A stretch of DNA of 64,000 bases. It comes from an uncultured Phycisphaerae bacterium (GTDB taxonomy: Bacteria; Planctomycetota; Phycisphaerae; UBA1845; Fen-1342). Below are positions 1 through 8,370 of the stretch, one piece after another. The notes under the pieces are model-generated. The model had not been told where the DNA came from. It made no database searches and worked only from the letters and a program-made list of their open reading frames with translations. Each line of letters begins with the position of its first letter. The first letter of the stretch is position 1. Where the stretch lies: assembly GCA_937928595.1 (NCBI GenBank), contig CALGJV010000004.1, forward strand, positions 1 through 64,000, read 5' to 3'. The position numbers were made by a program, and so were the translations under genes.

Positions 1-21
1 CATCTTGAGCACGTTCGCCAT
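1..21 (-). CDS. istA: IS21-like transposase IstA, first 7 codons only
   Basis: Only MANVLKM is inside the window. The ATG at 21 has a purine-rich stretch (TGGAGG) a few bases upstream. The start lies about 115 bp inside the element's terminus, a normal leader for istA. The family's integrase-core transposase and its helper ATPase IstB would lie off the left edge. The identification depends on the terminal repeats and the N-terminal string, so it is tentative. Confidence 0.5.
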
Positions 22-137
22 GCCGCGCCTCCACCGGCGGACCACCCGCCAGACGCGGTGTACGGCGAACTCCTCCTTCCTCAAGGTGGCTGGTTTTCAG
101 GCGCCTCCAAGTGGCTGGGTTTGGGCGCCCCCGGACA
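1..137 (-). mobile_element. End of an IS21-like insertion sequence (partial)
   Basis: This is the left (istA-proximal) end of an element that continues off the window. Read on the minus strand, it begins with TGTCCGGGGGCGCCC at 137, a TGT-type terminus. Two imperfect 19-bp direct repeats follow at 104-122 and 79-97 (16 of 19 bases match, 25 bp apart). IS21-family ends carry repeated transposase-binding sites of this kind. An open frame starting MANVLKM opens at 21 behind the purine-rich stretch GTGGAGG, and the N-termini of many IS21-family IstA transposases read the same way. The inner boundary at 137 is where a membrane-protein reading frame stops making sense. The family assignment rests on this short end only. 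The rest of the element is not visible. Confidence 0.62.
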
Positions 138-337
138 CCGAGCAGTTGCCGCGCGGCGGTGTCGTAGTCCAGCGCGTCGATGATCGGCACCGCGAACGCG
201 GGGTAATCGCGGCTCTCGGCGAGGTAGATCAGCCGCAGGGCCAGCGCGACGGCGAAGATCCCCAGCGGAAAGCGCGCGGCCGCCCACCTCCCCACCCGGG
301 GCGCTGTAGAATCCGGCGCGGCGCCGCGGCGCGACAT
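138..337 (-). pseudogene. 5' fragment of a membrane glycosyltransferase-like gene cut by the IS element
   Basis: From the ATG at 337 the frame encodes about 66 residues. There is a basic N-terminus, a hydrophobic segment (FPLGIFAVALALRLIYL) and then PIIDALDYDTAARQLL. This resembles the start of GT39/PMT-type or TPR-glycosyltransferase membrane proteins, where an acidic loop follows the first membrane helix. At 137 the sequence passes into the IS terminus and the peptide becomes Arg/Pro-rich nonsense, although no stop occurs before the window edge. The remainder of the gene should lie beyond the element, off the window. The function is inferred from a short stretch and is uncertain. The interruption itself is the better supported point. 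Confidence 0.5.
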
Positions 338-471
338 GCGGTCACTCTAGTGGTCCGGCCCGCTGGCGCGTAGCAACCCGGCCGCGCACCGCCGGTCCCG
401 CCCGCGGCGCGGTCCGCCGCAGCGGCCGCCCGCAGCGGTGCGCCGCACAGCCTGAATGGAGGCCGCCGCCC

Positions 472-852
472 ATGGCCCGCCGCCCGGTCCCGTCGCTCGA
501 GACGTTCCCCAACCCCAGTCCGCGCCGCGACTACACCATCATCCACGTCGCGCCGGAGTTCACGAGCCGCTGCCCGGTCACCGGCCAGCCCGACTTCGGC
601 ACCGTCACCATCGAGTACGTCCCCGACCGCCTGTGCGTCGAGCTCAAGAGCCTCAAGCTCTATCTCCAAACCTTCCGCGACCAGGGCATCTTCTACGAGG
701 CCGTCACGAACCGCATCCTCGACGAGCTGGTCGCGGTGCTGCGGCCGCGCACGATGCGCGTCACGACCGACTGGAACCCGCGCGGCGGCATGCGCTCCCG
801 GATCGTGGCCGAGTATCCGGCCCCGCGCCGCCGCGCCGGCCGGCGGCGCTGA
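472..852 (+). CDS. queF: NADPH-dependent 7-cyano-7-deazaguanine reductase QueF
   Basis: QueF reduces preQ0 to preQ1 in the cytoplasm during queuosine biosynthesis, a four-electron NADPH-dependent nitrile reduction. At 126 residues it is the short, unimodular type. Cys34 in [10 protein letters not shown] is the expected thioimide-forming nucleophile and Asp41, seven residues on, is the expected acid. [16 protein letters not shown] corresponds to the family motif (usually E-S/T-K-S-x-K), with Leu replacing the usual Ser/Thr. The ATG is preceded by GGAGG at a good distance. No other queuosine gene is nearby, so this looks like a lone locus. The C-terminus ends in a short Arg-rich tail that is not part of the fold. 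Confidence 0.95.
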   Translation: MARRPVPSLETFPNPSPRRDYTIIHVAPEFTSRCPVTGQPDFGTVTIEYVPDRLCVELKSLKLYLQTFRDQGIFYEAVTNRILDELVAVLRPRTMRVTTDWNPRGGMRSRIVAEYPAPRRRAGRRR

Positions 853-991
853 CGGCCCGGCCAGCGCGGGACCGGAAGCCGGGGCATCGGCCCGTGGCGC
901 GATGCGGCGGGCCGCGGTACACTGCCAGTCCTGTCGGGCCGTCCGCGGGGGCGTCGCGGGCGGCCGCCGGCGAAGACAAGCGGAGACGCAC

Positions 992-3091
992 ATGTCGAGA
1001 CGAACCTCCCGGCGGGGCCGGGTACGCTGCACCGTATTCGGGGGCCGGCTGGCGCTGCTTCTGACGCCGCTTCTGGCGGCGGGGGCCGCCGCGGCCGCCG
1101 AGCTCCGGACCAGCGTGGCCACGCCGCCCACCGTGCCCGAGCCGGCGGAGATCGCGGCCCGCGTCAGGGCCGCGGGCGACGCGGCCCGCTGGAACGCGGA
1201 CGTCGTGGTGGTGCTGGACGCGACCGATGTGACGGTGCGGCCCAGCGGCATCGGCACCGCCGTGCGGCACAACGTCGTGAAGATCCTGCGGGATGCGGCC
1301 ATCCGCGGGCAGGCGGTGCAGCGTTTCCCGTTCGACCCGCACACGAACCGCCTCGACCTGCTCGCGATCCGCGTCTATCGCGCGGACGGGACGATCGAGG
1401 AGGTGCCGGTGGCCGCGGCGGTCGAGCAACCGCAGCCGGAGTGGGGCGTCTTCTGGGGCACCCGGCAGTACCTCGTGTCGGTGCCGCGGCTGGCGATCGG
1501 CGACGCGGTCGAGACGCGCAGCGCGATGACCGGCTTCAACGTCGCGTATCTCGCCACGGCCGGCGCCGTCCCCGGCGGAGGTCCGCCGGCGAACGGCGAG
1601 CGCAACGCGCGGGGCGAGGTGCTCCAGCCGCCGGTCCCCGGGCACTGGCACGACGAGGTGCACTTCTGGACCAGCGTGCCGGTGATCGAAAAGCGCTACA
1701 CGGTGCGCGTGCCGCGCGACAAGCCGCTCCAGTGCGAGGTGTACGGGGGCGAACTGCGCTCGAGCGTGCTGTTCGACGGCGACGAGCTGGTCTACAGCTT
1801 CGAGAAGCGCGACCTCGCGCCGTTCGTCGAGGAGCCCGCGATGGAGCCGGTGCCCAACGTCGCGACCAAGCTCCTGCTCGCGACGCTGCCGTCGTGGGAG
1901 GACAAGTCGCGCTGGCTCTACGCCGTCAGCGAGCCGCAGCTCACGGCCGACGACGCGATCCGCGCCAAGGTCGCCGAAATCACCCGCGGTCTGACGACCG
2001 ACGAGGAGAAGTGGACCGCGCTGAACCACTGGGTGGCCGAGAACATCCGCTACGCCGGCACGACCCGCGGCATGTGCGAGGGCTATACGATCCACGACAT
2101 CCGCGAGACCTTCCGCGACCGCGCGGGGGTGTGCAAGGACAAGGCCGGCATGCTCGCCGGCATGCTGCGCGTCGCGGGCTACGAATCGTACGTCGTGATG
2201 ACCATGGCCCGGCAGCGGGTGGACCGCGTCCCGGCCGACCAGTTCAACCACGCCGTGACGTGCGTGCGACGACCCGACGGCACGCTCGTCCTGCTCGACC
2301 CCACCTGGATGCCCAAGAGCCGCGACAACTGGTCCACGTTCGAGCCCGGTCAGCACGTCGTCTACGGCCTGCCCGAGGGCAAGGGCCTCTCGACCTCGCC
2401 CGAGTTCCCCCCCGAGGCCAACCACGCCCATTGGGTGCTCGAGTCGGCGCTCGACCCCGGCGGCGATCTGGCGACCGCCGTGCGCTTCAGCGCGACCGGC
2501 GCGCCGGAGACGCGCATGCGCCGCGCGCTCGCGGCCGTGCCGCCCGACGAGCGCCACCGGCTGGTCGAGGAGACCCTGCCGCGGCTCAGCCCCGCGGCCG
2601 AGCTGCGCGCCGCGACGCTGGGCGACCCGGTCGATTTCACCGAGCCGTGGCAGGGACGGTTCGAGGTCGCCGTGCCGGCCTACGCGCTGGCCGCCGGATC
2701 GCAACGCCTGTTCCGCCTCCCCGGGCTCCAGCTGCCGCTGGCCGAGCGCGTCGTGTCCGACCTCCTCGACAAAACCGGTCCGAAAGAGCGGAAGTACGGG
2801 CTCAAGCTCTCGGCCACGCGCCTCGCCCACATCACCGAGGACCTCGCGCTGCCGCCGGGCTGGCGCGTCCACGACCCCCCGGCCGACGTCAACCTCGACG
2901 GGCCGTCCGCTGGCCTGCGCTTCACGTTCACCGCCGAGCCCGGTCGCGTGCGCTACGAGTGCGTGCTGACGATCAAACGCTGGATCGTGCCGCCGGGCGA
3001 ATACGCGAACTTCAAGGAGGTCATGGACAAGCTGGCCGAGCTCAGCGCGCGGCCGTTGATCTGCGTGGTGGAGGACAGCCATGCGAACTAG
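992..3091 (+). CDS. Exported DUF3857 / transglutaminase-like protein with intact triad
   Basis: This is a 699-residue protein with a signal peptide (basic start, then LALLLTPLLAAGAAAAA). A DUF3857 beta-domain occupies roughly residues 50-230 and is followed by a transglutaminase-like cysteine-peptidase fold. Cys381 (GVCKDKA), His420 (FNHAV) and Asp436 (LLDPTW) form the expected triad. The C-terminal third is another beta-rich region. Family members are periplasmic or secreted with poorly known substrates. The ATG at 992 was chosen over an in-frame ATG at 902 because it has GGAG upstream and begins a proper signal peptide. A TACACT -10-like hexamer lies at 918-923. The stop overlaps the next gene's start by 11 bp, so the two are probably co-translated. 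Confidence 0.88.
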   Translation: MSRRTSRRGRVRCTVFGGRLALLLTPLLAAGAAAAAELRTSVATPPTVPEPAEIAARVRAAGDAARWNADVVVVLDATDVTVRPSGIGTAVRHNVVKILRDAAIRGQAVQRFPFDPHTNRLDLLAIRVYRADGTIEEVPVAAAVEQPQPEWGVFWGTRQYLVSVPRLAIGDAVETRSAMTGFNVAYLATAGAVPGGGPPANGERNARGEVLQPPVPGHWHDEVHFWTSVPVIEKRYTVRVPRDKPLQCEVYGGELRSSVLFDGDELVYSFEKRDLAPFVEEPAMEPVPNVATKLLLATLPSWEDKSRWLYAVSEPQLTADDAIRAKVAEITRGLTTDEEKWTALNHWVAENIRYAGTTRGMCEGYTIHDIRETFRDRAGVCKDKAGMLAGMLRVAGYESYVVMTMARQRVDRVPADQFNHAVTCVRRPDGTLVLLDPTWMPKSRDNWSTFEPGQHVVYGLPEGKGLSTSPEFPPEANHAHWVLESALDPGGDLATAVRFSATGAPETRMRRALAAVPPDERHRLVEETLPRLSPAAELRAATLGDPVDFTEPWQGRFEVAVPAYALAAGSQRLFRLPGLQLPLAERVVSDLLDKTGPKERKYGLKLSATRLAHITEDLALPPGWRVHDPPADVNLDGPSAGLRFTFTAEPGRVRYECVLTIKRWIVPPGEYANFKEVMDKLAELSARPLICVVEDSHAN

Positions 3092-5057
3092 CCGCCGCCT
3101 CACGCTCGCGCTCGCGAATCTCGTCCTCACACTCGCGGCCGTCGCCGCCGAGCCCGACGCCGTCCTCGAGCGCTGGGAGCAGGAGTGGACGCTCCAACCC
3201 GACGGCACCCAGGTCTACCACGAGCTCCGGCACGTGCGGATCAACGACGAGCGGGCCCACGGCGAGTTCGCCGATCCCCGCATCACCTACAACGCCGACA
3301 CCGACACCGTCGAGGTGCTCGTCGCCCGGACGCGCCGGCCGGACGGCACCTGCGTCGCGCTGCCGGACTACGCCGACCTCGAAGTCGGCCCGGATGCGAC
3401 CGCCGGGTGGCCGGCTTTCGCCGGCCTGCGTCAGCGGCTGCTTGTGATGAGCGGCCTGGAGCCCGGTTGCCTCGTCGAGCTCGAATACCGCGTGACGACG
3501 CGCGCCGGCGCGCGGCCGTTCCTCGCAGCCGACGTGCGGCTCGATCACCGCTACCCGGTGCGCGCGCGGGTGCTGCGGGTGAAGACCCCGCCGGACGTGC
3601 CGCTCTCGACTTTCGTCCGCCGTCCCGGCGTGCCGGCAGAGCACGAAAGCGATCCCCTGAGCCCGGGCGGCGGCGAGTGGACGTATCGCGATCTGCCCGC
3701 CGCGCCGGAGGAACCGCAGTCCCCGCCGTGGCAGGTGCGCTGCCCGCGCATTGCGTTCTCGACCGCGGGCTTCGGCACGCGGGCGTGGGAGCAGCAGCGG
3801 CTGGCCCGGCTCGAGGCGGCCGCGCAGCTCGACGGCGAGCTTCGCCGCGTCGCCCATGAGTGGACCGCGGGTCGCGACGGCGCGGAACGCTTGCGGGCGC
3901 TCCAGGAGAAGCTGGCGGCGACGCTGGCCGTGGTGGATTTCGACGCGCACTGGCGGCCCGAGACGCTCCGCCCCGCGCCCGAAGTGCTCCGCAGCAGCTA
4001 CAGCACGCCGGACGAGGCGACCGCGCTGCTGCTGGCGCTGGCCCGTGCGGCCGGGCTGCCGGTCCGGCCGGCGCTGATCGTGTCGGCGGATCCGTGGAGC
4101 GACTACGCACCGCAGGATGCGTGGGTGCTGTGCACGGCGGTGGGACTGGTGCCGGACACGATGGCGCCGTCGCCGGGCGAGGAGTCGAGCGGCCATCGGC
4201 GCGTCGCTTCCGCGTCGCCGGCTGCTCACGCGGCGCCGTCCGCGGAACAGCCGAGCTGGCACTTCGACGCCCGCAGCGAGCTGTGGGACGTTCGCTACGG
4301 ACGCCTGACGGGCCAGCCGCGCCTGATGCGGACGCACGTTCTGCCACGCGCCCCGACGGGGCGCGACGCGCCGGAGCCGCTGCCCGTCGACGTGCCGGTG
4401 GACTACACCGCGGCCACACAGCGCGGGCTGAAGCTCGACTTGGCCCTGCGCGAGGACGGCACCTTCAGCGGCGACGTCGCGCTGAGTGCCCGCGGCGCGT
4501 TGATCGCGACGGAGCCGTTGCGCACCGCCGACGCCCAGCGCGGCAAGGTGAGCGAGTGGGTCGGGCGCGTGCTGCCCGACGCGCAAGTGGACGGCGTGTC
4601 CGTCACGCGGCTGACCGACGGCGTCTTCGAGGCGACGGCGAAGATCCGCAGCAGCAAACCGTTGCGGAAACTCGGCGACACCTGGTGCCTGACGCTGGGC
4701 CCCGACGGCCCGACGCCCGCCGAAGTGCCGCTGCCGCTGGCGTACGGCCGGCGACTCGGGCCGGTGTGGCTCGCGGGGCCGTTCGTCGAGCAGCTCACGC
4801 TGACGGTGGAGTTGCCCACGGGCTGGGAGCCGGCGGGCACCCTGCCGGAGCTGCGCGCCGGCGGCGGCGATGCAGGGCCGTGGAGCGTCGAGCAGCGGGC
4901 GACGCGCGACGGGCCCAAGTGGACGCTCACCCGCCGCACGTCGATCGGCACGCACCAGCTCCCCGCGGGAGCCTGGGGCCCGCTGCGCGCGAGCCTTAAC
5001 ACGCTGCGGAGCGAGGCCGGCCGCACCCTCCTGGTCCGCCCGGCCCCCGCGCCCTGA
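3081..5057 (+). CDS. Exported DUF3857 protein with a degenerate transglutaminase domain
   Basis: This 658-residue protein is a diverged relative of its upstream neighbour. It has a signal peptide (LTLALANLVLTLAAVAA) and an N-terminal DUF3857-type region. In the middle is a helical segment that aligns with the neighbour's active-site helix. Where the neighbour reads GVCKDKA this protein reads YSTPDEA, so the nucleophile position is Thr309, and the histidine is replaced within the string QDAWVL. It is therefore predicted to be non-catalytic: a binding partner, inhibitor or scaffold of the active protein. The start lies inside the end of the upstream gene, which indicates a coupled two-gene operon. 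A run of ten C residues (5074-5083) lies just downstream. Confidence 0.8.
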   Translation: MRTSRRLTLALANLVLTLAAVAAEPDAVLERWEQEWTLQPDGTQVYHELRHVRINDERAHGEFADPRITYNADTDTVEVLVARTRRPDGTCVALPDYADLEVGPDATAGWPAFAGLRQRLLVMSGLEPGCLVELEYRVTTRAGARPFLAADVRLDHRYPVRARVLRVKTPPDVPLSTFVRRPGVPAEHESDPLSPGGGEWTYRDLPAAPEEPQSPPWQVRCPRIAFSTAGFGTRAWEQQRLARLEAAAQLDGELRRVAHEWTAGRDGAERLRALQEKLAATLAVVDFDAHWRPETLRPAPEVLRSSYSTPDEATALLLALARAAGLPVRPALIVSADPWSDYAPQDAWVLCTAVGLVPDTMAPSPGEESSGHRRVASASPAAHAAPSAEQPSWHFDARSELWDVRYGRLTGQPRLMRTHVLPRAPTGRDAPEPLPVDVPVDYTAATQRGLKLDLALREDGTFSGDVALSARGALIATEPLRTADAQRGKVSEWVGRVLPDAQVDGVSVTRLTDGVFEATAKIRSSKPLRKLGDTWCLTLGPDGPTPAEVPLPLAYGRRLGPVWLAGPFVEQLTLTVELPTGWEPAGTLPELRAGGGDAGPWSVEQRATRDGPKWTLTRRTSIGTHQLPAGAWGPLRASLNTLRSEAGRTLLVRPAPAP

Positions 5058-5106
5058 CGCCCCGACGCCGCCGCCCCCCCCCCGCCCGCGCCCGCCCCGC
5101 CGCCCC

Positions 5107-6159
5107 TCAGCCGCGCGGCGTGAACCGCCACACGCAGTCGAACAGCCGCGCGCCGATCCGCTCTGCGACGCGCACGTCCTTCAGCACCGCCGTCCGCAGC
5201 ACGTCGCAGTCGAACTCGGCCGGCCAGTTGCTCTCGATCGCACGCCCCATGCCGTGCAGCACCAGCAGGTCCGCCGTGCGGACCGTCGCGACGAACTCGT
5301 CCGCCAGCCGCGTCAGATCGATCAGCGGCGCCGCGTTGCCCGTCGCCGCGACCCGCAGCCGGCCGCCGTGCCACCCCGCCGCCAGCGTCGCGTCCAGCGC
5401 CGCGGCCCTTTCCACCAGCGGCCGCAGTTCCGCCGCCGTCACGTCGTTCAGCGCCGGCTCCGAGTTCGCCGCCAGCGTCACCCGGCTTCCGGCCGCCAGC
5501 ACCCACCGCACCAGCGGCAGACACCCCAGCACGATGTCGCTGCCCGCGTTGTCCACGAAGAACACGACGTGCGCATACGGCGGCCCCTCCTCCCACCGCC
5601 GCCACCACGCCTCCACGTCGTCCACCGCCCACGGCCGCCCCGGCTGCGTGGCCCGCGTCGTGTCGAAAGCCGTGAGTCCTTCGCGGTAACGCTGGATCGT
5701 CGCGCGGCTGCCGAGGTCGAAGATGTTCCCGGCCATCAGACCGGCGGCGATGAGCTCCCGCTGCGCGGCGGGCGCGGCGGCGTCGATCTCGGCCAGCACG
5801 CCCGGCAGCAGCGCCAGCGCCGCATCGGTCTCGCGCGCCTTCAACCCGCGGAACGGATCGCGGTAGCCGTAGCGCGCCTGCAACTCGGTCCGCAGCTCGT
5901 CGAACAGCAGGATGTCGATGCGCGGGTACGCCTCCGGGTGCGCCGCCACGTGCTCGAAGATCGCCAGGTAATCCGCCCGGAACGCCGCCCGCTCCGTCGC
6001 GCTCGCCTCCGGGTGCTCCGCCGCGATCAGCGGCAGCAGCACCTCCGCGTGCTCCCGGAAGTGGTGCAGCCAGTACGCCCGGCCGTCGGCGTCGGCCTTC
6101 AGGTCCCAGTCGCACGGCCGGTAGGCCGCGACGTTCCGCAGTTGCGCGAGCACCGCCAT
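5107..6159 (-). CDS. DUF89 / ARMT1-like damage-control phosphatase
   Basis: This 350-residue protein has the DUF89 signatures FFVDNAGSDIVLG (metal-binding Asp-Asn loop) and DLLVLHGMGRAIESNW near the C-terminus. Family members are metal-dependent phosphatases that remove damaged or excess phosphometabolites, such as phosphopantetheine derivatives or sugar phosphates. The true substrate here is unknown. The N-terminal half is helical, as in the family. The ATG at 6159 is the first in-frame ATG that gives a normal N-terminus, and the frame upstream lacks family similarity. It is divergent from nrnA, with about 54 bp between starts, so both promoters must share that short gap. Confidence 0.85.
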   Translation of the reverse strand: MAVLAQLRNVAAYRPCDWDLKADADGRAYWLHHFREHAEVLLPLIAAEHPEASATERAAFRADYLAIFEHVAAHPEAYPRIDILLFDELRTELQARYGYRDPFRGLKARETDAALALLPGVLAEIDAAAPAAQRELIAAGLMAGNIFDLGSRATIQRYREGLTAFDTTRATQPGRPWAVDDVEAWWRRWEEGPPYAHVVFFVDNAGSDIVLGCLPLVRWVLAAGSRVTLAANSEPALNDVTAAELRPLVERAAALDATLAAGWHGGRLRVAATGNAAPLIDLTRLADEFVATVRTADLLVLHGMGRAIESNWPAEFDCDVLRTAVLKDVRVAERIGARLFDCVWRFTPRG

Positions 6160-6198
6160 CCACGACTCCGCACGCTGCCGCCGGGTCGCCGCGGCGCG

Positions 6199-6204
6199 TA
6201 GAAT
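6199..6204 (+). promoter_or_regulatory. -10-like TAGAAT just upstream of nrnA
   Basis: TAGAAT ends 9 bases before the nrnA ATG. If used, transcription would start at or within a few bases of the start codon, giving a leaderless or nearly leaderless mRNA. No convincing -35 hexamer is seen at the usual distance. The same TAGAAT-short gap-start arrangement recurs at 50848. Confidence 0.35.
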
Positions 6205-6213
6205 CCCGGCATC

Positions 6214-7245
6214 ATGATCGCCCCGGAGCTGCTCCACAACGCCGCCGCTTGGCTGGGCGCGTGCCGCCGCCCCCTGCTCCTCACGCACCGCCGCCCCGAC
6301 GGCGACGCGCTCGGAGCGCTCAGCGCCCTGACCCACGCGTTGCGGCGGCGCGGCCTCGCGCCGCAACCGGCCCTCTACGAACCGCTGCCGGCGCGCTATG
6401 CCGGCATCCCGGGACTCGTCACCCCGCGCCGCTGGGACACCGAGGCCCCCGCGCTCGCGGCCGAGTGCGACGCGGTCGTCATCGTCGATACCTGTGCCTG
6501 GTCGCAGCTCGAGCCGGCCGCCGCGTTTCTCCGACAGGCCCCCCGCACCCTCGTCCTCGACCACCACCCGACCCGCGATGAAGTCGCGACGCGCCCGGGC
6601 GACCTGCGGCTCATCGACGACACCGCCGGCGCCGTCTGCCTGCTGGTCGCGGAGTTGCTGCCGGCGTTGGCCGTGCCGCTCGACCCCCTCCTGGCTAGCG
6701 CCCTCTTCCTCGGCACCGCCACCGACCTCGGCTGGTTCCGCTTCCCCAGCACCGACGCGCGGGCCCTGCGCATCGCGGCCGACCTCGTCGCGGCCGGCGC
6801 GGAATCGCACGCCCTCTACCGGGCCGTCCACGAGCGCGAACCGGCTGCCAAGCTGCGGCTCATCGGCCGCATGCTCGCGTCGCTCGAACTGCGCGCGGGC
6901 GGGCTGCTCGCCGTGCTCATGCTGCGGCGGGCGGATTTCGCCGCCGCGGGCGCGGACGGCTCGATGACCGAAGACCTCGTCAATGAGGCCACGCGCATCG
7001 ACGGCACGGAGGCGACCGTGCTGTTGACGGAGGAACCCGACGGCTCCATGCGCGTGAACCTGCGCAGCAAGACCTGGCTCGACGTCGCGCAGCTCGCACG
7101 CTCGCTCGGCGGTGGCGGACACGCGCGGGCCGCCGGCGCGCGGCCGCCGGGCCGCTGGGAGGAGGCGGTGCCGCGGGTGCTCGCGGCCGTCGAGGCGGCG
7201 CTGGCGTCCGGTGCGACGAGCGCGGCCCGCGACGCGGCGCCCTAG
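6214..7245 (+). CDS. nrnA: DHH/DHHA1 phosphoesterase, NrnA-like oligoribonuclease / pAp phosphatase
   Basis: This is a 343-residue cytoplasmic enzyme of the bifunctional nanoRNase/3'-phosphoadenosine-5'-phosphate phosphatase family. Metal ligands are visible: His25, Asp29 and Asp31 in HRRPDGD, Asp92 in VDTC, and Asp116-His117-His118 (the DHH motif). The third aspartate motif reads GTATDLGWF. The substrate-binding DHHA1 domain has its Gly-rich loop and histidine at 299-303 (GGGGH). The length fits the family. NrnA degrades 2-5-nt RNAs and recycles pAp from sulfate assimilation. It is divergent from the DUF89 gene and lies 184 bp upstream of parB, from which it is separated by a promoter-like sequence. 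Confidence 0.92.
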   Translation: MIAPELLHNAAAWLGACRRPLLLTHRRPDGDALGALSALTHALRRRGLAPQPALYEPLPARYAGIPGLVTPRRWDTEAPALAAECDAVVIVDTCAWSQLEPAAAFLRQAPRTLVLDHHPTRDEVATRPGDLRLIDDTAGAVCLLVAELLPALAVPLDPLLASALFLGTATDLGWFRFPSTDARALRIAADLVAAGAESHALYRAVHEREPAAKLRLIGRMLASLELRAGGLLAVLMLRRADFAAAGADGSMTEDLVNEATRIDGTEATVLLTEEPDGSMRVNLRSKTWLDVAQLARSLGGGGHARAAGARPPGRWEEAVPRVLAAVEAALASGATSAARDAAP

Positions 7246-7359
7246 GCGCGGGGGCCGTGGTGGAGATCGTACGGCGCGATGATTCCGGGGGGGCACTGCG
7301 CCGCCGATGCGTGGACTAGTATTGCTAGATTCTCAAGGAACGGCCGGCGGGCCCACCGG

Positions 7360-7387
7360 TTGACATCGCCGCGGCGCGCCGTACGCT
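7360..7387 (+). promoter_or_regulatory. Sigma-70-type promoter for parB
   Basis: TTGACA at 7360-7365 is followed by a 16-base spacer and TACGCT at 7382-7387. The -35 is a perfect consensus and the -10 matches 4 of 6. Transcription would start near 7394, about 35 bases before the chosen ParB start. This also argues against starting ParB at the in-frame GTG at 7394. Confidence 0.6.
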
Positions 7388-7429
7388 GCGCCCGTGGCGC
7401 CGCGCGCCATGGCTCTCGGAGTGCCGCTC

Positions 7430-8365
7430 ATGTCGAAATCCTCTGCTCCGCGCTTAGGCAAGGGGCTCGGTGCCCTGCTCGCTCACCGCGTCGCTCCCAT
7501 CGGTGACGAGGCCCATCCGGTCGCGCTGCCGGCCGATTCGGCGGCCTCCAGCGCCGATGCGGTCCGCCTGTTACCGCTCGACCACATCGATCCGAACCCG
7601 CGTCAGCCCCGAACCCATTTCGAAGAGACCCAGCTCCAGGAGCTGGCCGCGTCGCTCCGCTCCAGCGGCGTACTCCAGCCCATCATCGTTCGACCGAAGC
7701 CGGACGGACGCTTCGAGCTGGTGGCGGGCGAGCGCCGTTGGCGGGCAGCGGGCCTGGTCCCCTTGGCGGAAATCCCCGCGCTGGTGCGGGAGTACACCGA
7801 CGCTGAGGCGGTGGAGATCGCGCTGATCGAGAACCTTCAACGGGAGGACCTGACGCCCCTCGAGCGCGCGCGGGCGTACGAGCAGTACCTGACGACGTTC
7901 GGCGGCACACCCGAGAACCTGGCGGACCGCCTTGCGGAAAGCCGCTCGAACGTCGCTAACTATCTGCGATTGCTGCGCTTACCGGATGAGATCCGCCGCA
8001 TGCTTGATTCCGGGCAGCTCAGCATGGGGCACGCCCGAGCCATCGTCGGACTCGACGACGTGCAGCGGCAGGTGGCCATTGCCCGCCTCGCCGCCCGGCG
8101 CAATCTCTCGGTTCGCCAGGTCGAGGAACTGGCCCGTCGAGCCACGGCGGCGGTTCCAGTCGCCGCGCCGCGCGACGTCACACCACCGGCGGACGACCGA
8201 CACCGCAACAACGTCGAGGATACCCTCTCCCGTTCTCTCGGCCTCCGTGTCCGGCTGTACCCCGGCCGCAAGAAGAATTCCGGCCGGGTCGTGATCAGCT
8301 ACAGCAACCTGGAAGAGTTTGATCGTATCGCGCAGGCACTCGGGGGCAGCGCCGCGCTGGAGTGA
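7430..8365 (+). CDS. parB: Chromosome-partitioning protein ParB
   Basis: This 311-residue CTP-dependent DNA clamp binds parS and spreads along DNA to direct origin segregation with ParA. The N-terminus RLGKGLGALL is typical. It is followed by the ParB/sulfiredoxin-like domain with GERRWRA (CTP-binding/arginine box). IENLQREDLTPLE and a helix-turn-helix region (LADRLAESRSNVANYLRLL) then recognise parS, and a C-terminal dimerisation segment ends the protein. The ATG at 7430 has GGAG eight bases upstream; in-frame GTG 7394 and ATG 7409 lack this. No ParA gene is adjacent. Two matching parS sites lie 0.9 kb downstream, which supports a chromosomal role. Confidence 0.95.
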   Translation: MSKSSAPRLGKGLGALLAHRVAPIGDEAHPVALPADSAASSADAVRLLPLDHIDPNPRQPRTHFEETQLQELAASLRSSGVLQPIIVRPKPDGRFELVAGERRWRAAGLVPLAEIPALVREYTDAEAVEIALIENLQREDLTPLERARAYEQYLTTFGGTPENLADRLAESRSNVANYLRLLRLPDEIRRMLDSGQLSMGHARAIVGLDDVQRQVAIARLAARRNLSVRQVEELARRATAAVPVAAPRDVTPPADDRHRNNVEDTLSRSLGLRVRLYPGRKKNSGRVVISYSNLEEFDRIAQALGGSAALE

Positions 8366-8370
8366 TCCGC

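Noticed and set aside
761-3208. Long antisense frame over the first DUF3857 gene (815 aa)
   Set aside because: It is a GC-driven shadow. Amino acid composition is Arg/His-rich with no domain, and the plus-strand reading has a full signal peptide and catalytic triad.
5074-5083. Run of ten C as a frameshift or phase-variation tract
   Set aside because: It lies 17 bp after the stop of the DUF3857 gene, outside any reading frame that matters, so slippage would have no coding effect.
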